Assembly (NCBI GenBank): GCA_017654935.2
Contig: CM065695.1
Coordinates: forward strand, 24,632,554 to 24,696,553
Source of the DNA: Phymorhynchus buccinoides
Taxonomy: Eukaryota; Mollusca; Gastropoda; Neogastropoda; Raphitomidae
Direction of reading: 5' to 3'
DNA length: 64,000 nucleotides
A program made the translations under genes and the position numbers. This document shows positions 55,140 through 64,000 of this stretch, piece after piece; within the stretch, counting starts at the first letter, position 1, and every line of letters starts with the position of its first letter. The notes under the pieces were generated by a model. The model did no database searches. It had not been told where the DNA came from and saw only the letters and a list, made by a program, of their open reading frames with translations.

Positions 55140-56921
55140 AATGTGTGTGTTGTGCGACCGGTGTGCGTGTGTGTGTGTGTCCCATCTCTTTTTCTACTGG
55201 AAAACAAGCAAGATGAGGGGGGTAAAGAACGGAGAGAAAAAGACAGGAAAAAAGAAAAAAAGAATGTTTTTTTTTTTTTTGAGAGAGAAGTAAGTATTCA
55301 TGAAATTGGTAGGGAAATCTAGATTTTCTTAGAATTCAGGATTAAGTCTTTTTGGTGGGGCGTTGTCCGGGCATGCGCATGCAAGTATAGCGTTTCATGC
55401 ATAGGTTTGTGTGTGCGTGGCGGATGTACGTGTGTATGGATGCAGTAGTGAGGGATGTGTACGATGTGGAATGTGACCGAATGAGTGCAGCGCAGTGACA
55501 GAGTAGGAGTGAGCGGTATCATGTCTGATGAATAGGACACGGTAGCGAGAATGATTTGGGACTGGAGTAGAAGCACAACATGTAATTGTGCGGGTGTGTG
55601 CAGGACTTGTGTGGGGGGAGATGAAATATCATTTATTGATACATGTATCATTCTCTTCGATTGCTCAGTTTCCGTCGTCAATTATGAGCGCAGAGTGCGA
55701 TCCTGACTGCGGTTATGCGCTAAACTAAGAAATAGGCACAGCAGGTCCGACTTTGGCTTTTTTTGCGTGAACTCTTTTTGGAAAGCGTTTCTTAAAAAAA
55801 AAAAGGGCACAGAAAAATGTAGTAAGATGAAGCAAGCAAAAGGAAAGAGCGAGCAGAGTCAAAGAGAGGAAAGAGTTAGAGGAAGCTACGAAGCGAGCAG
55901 AGAAGCATCCAGGGGGATTTGGAAAGATGGAGTTACGTCCTCTTGGTTCCTGAATCAGACACATATGGGACATTTGTAAATACAAATATGGTTGGAACAT
56001 GTACCGGCAAGTAGCGCCGGAGGGGCGAGGTACGAAACCAGTAAAGTCCCGATTGTGTTTTGAATTGAATGACAGATCGCTGTAGCCGGTAGACCAAGCC
56101 CCGGTCAAACATAGATCGGCTATGGCACCGCGCACGAGAATATCAAGGTTGGATTCTTTTTTGGAATATGGTAGATATGACAGAAATTACACCCCCCCCC
56201 CGGTATTCCCCAGCTGGAGGAGACGTGGGGGTAGGAAGGAAGGGGGAGGGAACATGATCATTCAAGTATGGTATGATTGATTGTAGATAGCTAGAAAGCG
56301 AGAATGTAGTAATTTGCCAAAAAAAAGCAAGTCACAGATAAGACGAAGATTGTGAGAGATGAGGTTTTGAGGTGATGTTTAGTAGTTAGAGAGAGCAAGA
56401 ACGAGAAAGATCGTGTTCAGATCCAGGTGATGAGAGGAGCATGATGTTACATGAGAGAGACCTGTAAGGGGAGGAACACTTGAGTGCTAGAGCTCTGGCG
56501 ACAGCGCGCTAAGACGCAAAGCAAAGATAGATCAGAGAAATGAGCTGTAGATCTCTTGCATGTCATTAGCAGAACATGAATGGTAGAGACGATATTTTTG
56601 ATTATGAGATAGTCAGACAGAAGACGTATTCTATGCGACTTTGAGAGCGGAAGATGACCAGACTGTACCGGGATGAGATGTCAGAGGGCTAGGGCACCAG
56701 CCACGGAGTATGGACACACGAGAAGAGATGCTTATAGTACTAAGGACGAGAAACGATGAGTTTACGCGCGAGGGATACTGTGCGATAGATGAAGGTATAT
56801 CATGAGGACTGATCGAAGAAGAGAGGTAAAATGTATGCAGAGCTGTAGTAGAATTTACGATCGATTTCGACGAGTAGAAAGTAGCAGAATGACGATGAAT
56901 GAGGCGAGTATGAGCAGAGCA
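55140..56921. other. degraded or low-quality purine-rich sequence next to gap
   Basis: Sequence from about 55330 to the gap is rich in irregular GAGA/GATGA/GTGTG patterns with no periodicity or homology to the rest, as if a microsatellite contig end had been called with many errors. No coding feature is supported. Confidence 0.4.
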
Positions 56922-57421
56922 NNNNNNNNNNNNNNNNNNNNNNNNNNNNNNNNNNNNNNNNNNNNNNNNNNNNNNNNNNNNNNNNNNNNNNNNNNNNNNN
57001 NNNNNNNNNNNNNNNNNNNNNNNNNNNNNNNNNNNNNNNNNNNNNNNNNNNNNNNNNNNNNNNNNNNNNNNNNNNNNNNNNNNNNNNNNNNNNNNNNNNN
57101 NNNNNNNNNNNNNNNNNNNNNNNNNNNNNNNNNNNNNNNNNNNNNNNNNNNNNNNNNNNNNNNNNNNNNNNNNNNNNNNNNNNNNNNNNNNNNNNNNNNN
57201 NNNNNNNNNNNNNNNNNNNNNNNNNNNNNNNNNNNNNNNNNNNNNNNNNNNNNNNNNNNNNNNNNNNNNNNNNNNNNNNNNNNNNNNNNNNNNNNNNNNN
57301 NNNNNNNNNNNNNNNNNNNNNNNNNNNNNNNNNNNNNNNNNNNNNNNNNNNNNNNNNNNNNNNNNNNNNNNNNNNNNNNNNNNNNNNNNNNNNNNNNNNN
57401 NNNNNNNNNNNNNNNNNNNNN
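56922..57421. other. assembly gap (500 N)
   Basis: Exactly 500 N, a placeholder. The region after it has different texture (unique, codon-like sequence), so linkage with the left side rests only on scaffolding. Confidence 0.99.
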
Positions 57422-58789
57422 CCTTCACAACTGTGAACATCCAGCTATGTCCAGGAGGGCGCTGATCCGTGCACACGAGCACCATTCAGAGGTCAATGTG
57501 TCAGACCTGTGAATCCATAACCAAGGAGCCCCAAGTTGACAGGGTGCAGTGTACGGAATCTGTCTGCAGTAACATCCACACTTCTGTAAAAATGCACATT
57601 ATTTGTGGCTCGGGTTATGTTTGCACGAGCTCATTTCGACCGGCTGGCATATTGGTTGTCGATAGACATGAGTGTGTTATGTAGTGGGATATGCCATTCC
57701 TAGATAACACTTATTGAATGCGACAGTCCAGTTTTGATGAAAATTAGTTCAGACAGAAGTTAATCATATGTTACAACGAATTATAACAACCTTTTGTATA
57801 CATTGATAATTAGAATGTTATTATTACCAGAATTATGTGTTGGAAGTGCATTCATTGAATCATTCAGGTTACTTGCAGTGCTTATATAGACAACCCTTGG
57901 TCTGTGACATTCACCACAGAATGTAGCACACCGTTGTACGTTTTTTTGATTGGTATTCAGCAACATACGACCTTTCGGAATTGTTTTACCATTAACTAAG
58001 TTATAGCAGAACATCACAATAGAATTCCTATAGAGAGAGGAGGAATATGCAGTCCACGTTGTTTTATCATTTGTCAAAAATCAATTGTGCTTAGGAGCTT
58101 CTAAATACCCTTTGGTTCCAATTTGTATTTTCAATTCATCACGAAAATACAAACCTCAAATTATCTCTGATAGTTTGTTTTCACCTGCTCTGTCATTCAC
58201 ACTTCGCCTGTTTTCAGAATCTTTGCTCTGTAACCTGAAAGGAAGAGTGTGAAAATGACAGGACGAAACCGGCACGCCCCGTCAGTATCCCTGTCTTCAG
58301 CGCAATGGTTGCCTCACACCGCAAATCTTTCCATTGGTGGACAATTATGAGGAGGGTTTATCAAATCTTCTATTCATATATTATGAATGTAAGAGACTGG
58401 GTGAGTGCTGGGGACATAAAGACGAAACAGGCGCAGAACTACCTCTTTTTCTCATTGCAACACATCGCCAGTTTTTCCCATGCACATTGTTTACAGCTCG
58501 GGGTGGTACGGTTTCCTTTCAGTACAGCCATTTCGAAATGGTCTGATGGCGCTGTGATTTACCATGCAGCCATTTCAAATGGAGCCACCATAACCGTCCG
58601 CACGCAAGTCAAACATGCTGACATTATTTCCATGCTTTTAAAGTTATTCATGGCACCAAGAGTACAACAATATATTCCTTTGCGACATAAACATAGATAA
58701 GGGCCATTGTCTTTCCTCCACAGGTTTGTATTCAGTCTTTTGCCTGCGGTCGATCTAATTGTTCTCCAAACAAAACAATCATTCTTTTC
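57422..58789 (+). other. cysteine-bearing remnants, possibly N-terminal part of the receptor pseudogene
   Basis: A short frame at 57469-57684 has six cysteines (CQTCESITKEPQ ... VCSNI ... MHIICGSGYVC) and 58305-58700 holds broken frames. They precede the LDLa and LRR remnants directly, so they may be extracellular domains of the same decayed receptor. No domain can be named. Confidence 0.25.
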
Positions 58790-61082
58790 CTTGTCGTGAA
58801 GGTCACCGCTGTGCTACGTTTTTGTCCCTTGATCCACACGGTAGTGGTGAACATACTATCCAAGAATTGCTCCTTTAACGTAGTGATCAACAGCAGTTTT
58901 TCTAACGGTGGAATTCCTTATCTGCAGACCACACACCCACTGCATGGATTGATATTTCACACGTACAGTAACACTATTGTGTACTCATGCAGACGTCCAG
59001 TAACAGTATGAGTCATTCTGTGCTCATCCGCCCTGCACTGGCGTGGTTTCTCTGCTCCAAACGGTCAGTTGTTTTTTGAACAGCCCAGTGTAACGACTAG
59101 TCTGACTGGTCTGGACACCTCTGATGAGACTTCTTGTGTCTTTGAGAAACAAGATACTTACCAACAAAGTCATATGATTCATACACAACACATTTTTATT
59201 TCAACCATGACAGCACTGGTTATTTTGTTCAGACATCTGATGAAACTGGGTGAGTCGTCCTGACAGTCATTTACCGTTGTGCCTCAGAGATGATCCCTGC
59301 CCCCCATCTACACTCGTGCCAACGGCCTTCCAGACGCATTGAGGGAGAAGCGAACAAAACTGTGAGGCAGTGAAGTGCCAAGGTTTGTACAAGTGTCGAA
59401 GTTCCAGTGTGTGTGTCCATGAGAATCACTGTGTGACGGTTGGGTCAGTGTCCCAGCGAGACGATGACCTGATGTGTGACATGGCCTGTCCTGTAGGGTG
59501 CGTCTGTCAGGTCACTCCTTCTGGTGTGGGAGTCGCTTTGCTTCTCACCTCTTTCTCAACTTCGCTAGGTTGATGCTGCAGGCTCAGGAATGCGGCAAAA
59601 GAACTTTCACCCTCAATTGTATCTTAGTATATATCTGCCCATTGTTCTATTAGAAACATTAAACAGAGACCAATTGATCCATTTAAAATGTCATTGATCT
59701 TGCTAACAAGTCGTCTAGTCAGCCTGATCTATCAGTTTTCCTCGAGTTACCAACTTAAAAACTGTAGCGACAGCCAACAAATCCTTTAGTTCATAACTCG
59801 ACAAACTGACAAGCATGTACCTTTTCAATTGCAACAACTAGACGATCAAACACTAATTTGAATATATTTTACGAGTTATTTATATAATCTTCCGCTTATG
59901 AGTTTCTAAACGTTTTCGTTTTCTTCATTGAAACCATGGAATAAAAGATTTTAAGCATGCCAAGGTTGTACGGAGCTGAGACATAAGAAGCAATACAGTA
60001 AAATATTTTTCCGTAGACATGCTATCGGGATCAAATCATTTAAGAACGGTTTGGTCCTCAAACTTCCGTTATGCTGCAATCGTTTACTTCCCAAAAGATG
60101 TCTTAAATTAAGTGCCAAGGACCATATCTGGCTCTTCCTGTCAGTCTTTCACTGCCTCCGAGATTTGACACAAGAATTTCTGCTGGTCGTATAGCACCAC
60201 CATCATTCTCTCAGCTTGGTGTTGCTCCGTGTTTACACTCATCAAATGTTAAAGATCAGAAAGTCATTTCTCTGGCTTTCAATCCAATTACAGTGTGCTA
60301 ACATCGCATGGGAGGTCACGGGGTATTCATCTCAACGGCTGATGCACTATTTCAAGGTCGTTTATCTCAGTGGAAAGGACTTGGACCAGCAGTGTGGCAT
60401 GTCAGATCAGCGGCTGCCTCTTCCTGTTGTCCTGTCAAGTGTCCCCTCCTCATCGCTTGCCTCATCACTGCGCCATCACGCCGTCCTCTGTTTTCTCTGC
60501 ACAGTGGCGGAGTTCACAAGCACAACCGCTGTAGCTTGCACACGCCTTCTGGGCTATTGGCAGCTTGTTGTCGTTTGATGCCTTTTCATTCCCGGACTGT
60601 CACACTGGGGCCTCAGCGGTCATTCCTGGTTTGATGTCCGACGTGGCTTTGTTCAATGACTAGAATGCGACCAAGGCTTCCAGTTGGTTGCGTTATCACA
60701 GCCATAACGGTAATTTTGAGCTTTTTTGTTTTAACCAGTGAAGCTATCATACTCTCTCCGAATACCAAACATACAGAGTTGTGCTGGACTGCTCGCGAAG
60801 GTGGTGTCTATTATCATGCAAGTAATGGAAAAGAAAGTGGCCATCACAACGCTGGATACTGGCTTTGTGTTTCTTTGTTATCAAAATGCTGGTGACTTTT
60901 GGGGTGAAACTTCACGGATGATCTATGGCGGCATGGTGATCTCGTTTATCACCGTTCAACTGCAGCTGTCGGTCCGACTTTTGCACACTGTGGAAACATG
61001 GCGAGGACAGAAAACGACAACAGCCGAAGAGAACAAACTAATAAACATTTTAAGACCGGTTAGCTTGTACGAAGATCAGTGA
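58790..61082 (+). pseudogene. decayed GRL101-like GPCR (LDLa-LRR-7TM)
   Basis: Fragments in shifting frames follow the domain order of molluscan GRL101-type receptors. First is a possible CUB-like piece (58796-59010). Next is a broken LDLa repeat, NGQLFFEQP to LDTSDETSCVF (59060-59150), and then a second LDLa-like block, CQGLYKCRSSSVCVHENHC to RDDDLMCDMACPVGCVCQ (59372-59512). After it come DASGSGMR (59570-59593) and LRR-like PRVTNLKTV and KLTSMYLFNCNN (59745-59845). An LRR-capping SSNFRYAAIVYFP follows near 60045-60085. The membrane part is recognised from ADALFQGRL and LIACLITAPSR (60340-60480) and from TTLDTGFVFLCYQNAGDF to VISFITVQLQLSV (60845-60975). Many stops and indels make it non-functional. 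Identification rests on family memory and the ordered motifs. No introns are evident between domains. Confidence 0.65.
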
Positions 61083-61406
61083 AGGTATGATACGTGTTTC
61101 AAAGTGTGCCACAGAACAGTAGCACAAATATTGGGATAACCCATGAACAGCAAGATCATTTTGTAATTGAGCAATTGAATTAATGTGCGTACACGTGACT
61201 GTTTTTGCAGTCCAGTCCCTGTTTTTCAACGCAAAGAATATCTCGGTATAGGAAACGGACAACACTTTCCATCAGAGTGAGCATTGAGCGATTTTGCTAA
61301 TGTCATGATGTTTGTCCCGTTAGTTTTGGTCTATGAATCACAGAAAATCGCTTCATACACACATAGACACACGGATCGCAACGATACTGGCTAAGAAAAT
61401 TCGAGC
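61083..61406. other. no gene seen
   Basis: Unique sequence after the receptor remnant. Nothing recognised. Confidence 0.5.
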
Positions 61407-61474
61407 GGTAATTGGCCTAAACGTGTTATCACCCATCTTCTTTCCTTTCGTGATAACACGTTCGGGCAATTACC
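61407..61474. repeat. 26-bp inverted repeat hairpin
   Basis: GGTAATTGGCC and AACGTGTTATCAC on the left pair with GTGATAACACGTT and GGGCAATTACC on the right around a pyrimidine-rich 17-nt loop, with only two or three mismatched bases. Flanks show no obvious duplication. Confidence 0.85.
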
Positions 61475-62094
61475 CCTCCAAATACACATGTTCTTGTCCT
61501 CTTCTAGTTGATGTGCTCCCGTTTGTGGCAGAGAGCTTCTAAGACTGTTGCATCTCTGGAATCGTTCAGATAGAAAAGCACTGACAAGGAAATGAAGAGA
61601 GACGGTTCTAACAATTCGGTACTTTAGCAATGCAGCGAACGAGCCAGCAGTGAGGAAAACGTGTGCCAAACAGAGCGCCATATCAACGTACTCCCAGCGC
61701 AACACCGATTTCTGTAAATTGTGATTTCTGAATAGCTCCACCCCTTTTCAAGAGAGAAGAGAATATTTGAGGGGTGCCTGCCCGAAAGGTCTATCTCAAA
61801 AGGAATAAAGAACAAAGATAGACAGTTCACCCCCTCGACTGATGCTGTCCAAAGTATGTCATTGCTTTCAGATACTTCCACAGACGAATTTAAAGAATCA
61901 TTTCATTATGAAACCTTGACATTTATTTCCATGCTTAAAACAAAGAAGAAGAAAACGAAGAAAACAAGAGGCAAAGCCTTCAAAGCTCACTCAAACAGGA
62001 ACATGTGGGAAAACAACAAACAAAGATTGAGGGGGGGGTCTAAAGTACACGATTGCCAACAATATTTTAAATTACAAATGAAACTATCGTTAAT
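61475..62094. other. no gene seen
   Basis: Unique sequence with a short AAGAAGAAGAAAACGAAGAA patch at 61940. No exon recognised. Confidence 0.5.
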
Positions 62095-62190
62095 AGATAC
62101 AAATAAAAAAAGTGCCCATTCCGAGAACCGGAAACCGGAACCACTGGAATGACATGACGGACAGACACTCTACCAACGAGCTATCGAGGC
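62095..62190 (-). mobile_element. tRNA-like SINE head fragment
   Basis: On the minus strand GCCTCGATAGCTCGTTGGTA then GAGTGTCTGTCCGTC resembles a tRNA 5' half with A box, followed by TTCCGGTTTCCGG in place of a B box. It is degenerate and lacks a recognisable body. Confidence 0.45.
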
Positions 62191-62444
62191 CTTTCAGTGT
62201 TGATGAGTTTCTTAAAACTCGTGTTGTTTGTTGAATACTCTCTAACCCACTAATGATCTAAAATGTTATCTGTTTGTTATAATCTGTTTACAGTGTTGCT
62301 TTTAAGTATTTAATTATTCAAATCATTATTTTTTCGAAAGCTTGCATAAACATCTATATGTGTGCAAAGTTTGAACGATGTATGCCTTCTATTTCCTGAG
62401 AAAATGCCAACGTTAAAGCTTGGAGAGAAGACCACGGACCGCAT

Positions 62445-62461
62445 ACAACACACACACACCT

Positions 62462-62497
<36 letters not shown>

Positions 62498-62645
62498 CAC
62501 ACACACACACACACTCACGCACGCTCGCGCACACGCACGCACTCACACGAGTGCAACGCACCCCGCGCACACACTCACACACACGGCACACCACACACAC
62601 ACACCACACACACGCACCGCACACACACACACAAGCACACAACCG
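62445..62645. repeat. (CA)n microsatellite with GCAC and CGCA interruptions
   Basis: About 200 bp of CA-rich repeat. The His/Thr and Cys/Val ORFs are compositional. Positions 62646-63073 contain no recognised feature. Confidence 0.95.
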
Positions 62646-63073
62646 AAAACTATCGTAGTAAAGACTCAAAGTTAACAACGAGTGAGCCAAAAATGAACAA
62701 TACAAAGTGTCCATTTGAACGAATTCATAAGGAACAGACATTAATTATTTTGAGATGTTCAGTACGATCCGTGCCATCAACTTTACTCTGACAAACTATT
62801 TCACCAAACAGTTAAAACCAAAAGAAACATCCAAAACTAAAGCATTGATCCCCTTGTATATTTCACACACCTAACATTTTTATGGTAAATTGCACTTGTG
62901 TGGAAATCTCAGGGTTCATGCTTCCTGCCAAAAGTTTCTTAATACTAATATCAATGATGATGTTCATTCACCGGAAATGACGAAGAGTAACCTTCAAACA
63001 AAAGGGCTATGTCCTAACTGTTGCATTAACTTCTCATATAAGTTGTGGAAGAATTATGACCTCATATTGTCAT

Positions 63074-64000
63074 GAAAGACACCAGGCCACAACTGGACAG
63101 TGCAGGGACTCATACCATGACCACAGCATCTTGCACAGGATGTCGTTGAAGACACCAGGCCCCAACTGGACAGCAGAGGGACTCATGACATGACCACAGC
63201 ATCCTGCATTGGATGTCATTGAAGACACCAGGCCCCAATAGGACAGCACAGGGACTCATGCCATGACCACAGCATCCTGCATTGGATGTCGTTGAAGACA
63301 CCAGGCCCCAACTGGACAGTACAGGGACTCAGCCATGACCAAGAATCCTGATTGCGATGTTCGTGGAAGGACACCAATCCCAAATAGGGACAGGAGTAAT
63401 ACAATAGGACAGTACATGGACTCATGCCATGACCACAGCATCCTGCATCAGATGTCGTTGAAGACACCAGGCCCCATTATAGCCAATCCCCACCCAAATT
63501 GAGGACAGCAGAGGGACGCACACATGCCATATGACCACAGCATCACTTGCCATCAGATTGTCGTTTTGAAGAAAGAAGAAAAAAGGAAACCCAACCAGAA
63601 AAAGATTGTTTTGATTTTTTTTTTTTTTTTTTTTGTTTTGAAGAAAGAAGGAAAACCAACACTCTGGACAGGGTACAAGGGGCTCACACTAGCCTATATG
63701 ACCACAGCAATCCTGCATCAGATGTCGTTGAAGGACCACCAGGCCCCACGTAAATAGGACAGCAAGAGCCAGAAGAGGGACAAACAGAGAGCAGGGGAAC
63801 GAAACAACGAACAACGCAATATTGCCATGACCACACAGCCCATCCGCTGCATCAGGATGTCGTTTTTTTTGTGTTTGAAGAAATGAAGGGACATCAATCT
63901 GGACAGTACAGGGGGAGACTCATTGCCATGACCACAGCATTCTGCATCAGATGTCGTTAAAGACACCAACTGGACAGTTACAATGGACCCATGCCGATGT
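63074..64000. repeat. 74-bp minisatellite, continuing past the window
   Basis: The unit includes GACACCAGGCCCCAACTGGA, CAGCACAGGGACTCATG and CCATGACCACAGCATCCTGC. The first three or four copies (63077, 63151, 63225, 63297) are regular at 72-74 bp. From about 63340 onward copies are disrupted by many single-base insertions and two poly-T/GAAGAAAGAAG inserts. Confidence 0.9.

Noticed and set aside
55725..56135. Minus-strand 136-codon ORF
   Set aside because: It lies in irregular, apparently low-quality sequence before the gap and shows no recognisable domain.
57781..58077. Minus-strand 98-codon ORF with several cysteines
   Set aside because: It is antisense to the receptor remnant region and no domain could be recognised; treated as a shadow.
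61391..61881. Minus-strand ORFs of 116 and 85 codons
   Set aside because: No family resemblance, overlapping a hairpin and unique sequence; typical of chance ORFs in this window.

Overview
This is a eukaryotic, almost certainly molluscan (probably gastropod) nuclear genome scaffold. The evidence is interrupted coding exons with splice signals, dense (CA)n/(GA)n/(TA)n microsatellites, tRNA-derived SINEs, many non-LTR retrotransposon remnants, and a decayed receptor whose domain order (LDLa, LRR, 7TM) matches the GRL101-like GPCRs known from snails. No prokaryotic operon, CRISPR array or phage signal was found. Two gaps of exactly 500 N (25465-25964 and 56922-57421) are scaffold joins, so order and orientation across them is not guaranteed by the sequence.

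Layout. 1-1005: last exon of CPSF1 (+), whose final codons and 3'UTR are tandemly triplicated. 1006-4225: low-complexity sequence plus a 708-bp terminal-inverted-repeat element. 4226-16040 (minus strand): a possible multi-exon gene with a six-cysteine EGF-like exon (14940-15074), nine near-identical tandem copies of a 650-bp unit that each carry a candidate 3'-terminal exon (7841-14115), and a PAN/apple-like exon ending in a stop (4478-4776). All three exon types have compatible splice phase. Degenerate partial copies of the EGF exon and of the PAN exon end lie beside them. A MULE-like fragment and a LINE fragment sit at 5877-7437. 17600-22095: satellite-type DNA (60-bp array, inverted TAGAATGT motifs, 36-bp palindromes alternating with short tandem repeats). 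22206-28250: L2/CR1-like LINE running into a gap, opposite-strand reverse-transcriptase debris beyond it. 28949-34054: SINEs, a tRNA-like sequence, miniature TIR elements, little coding signal. 34055-41675: a miniature element split by a 7.4-kb insertion that contains a nearly intact minus-strand LINE (one homopolymer frameshift) whose reading frame continues into a 2.5-kb Asn/Asp-coding minisatellite. 44373-45747: F-box protein gene (minus). 45984-54085: SINEs, a 600-bp fold-back structure, LINE fragments. 55140-56921: low-quality-looking sequence before gap two. 57422-61082: decayed GRL101-like GPCR (+). 62095-64000: SINE fragment, CA microsatellite and a 74-bp minisatellite leaving the window.

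Supported host genes are few: CPSF1 (end only), the EGF/PAN gene (partial, inferred), the F-box gene and the receptor pseudogene. The rest is mobile or repetitive DNA. A recurring theme is local tandem duplication of terminal exons or exon pieces (CPSF1 end, PAN exon end, the nine-copy exon, EGF exon). The nine-copy exon is the most interesting candidate for something undescribed.
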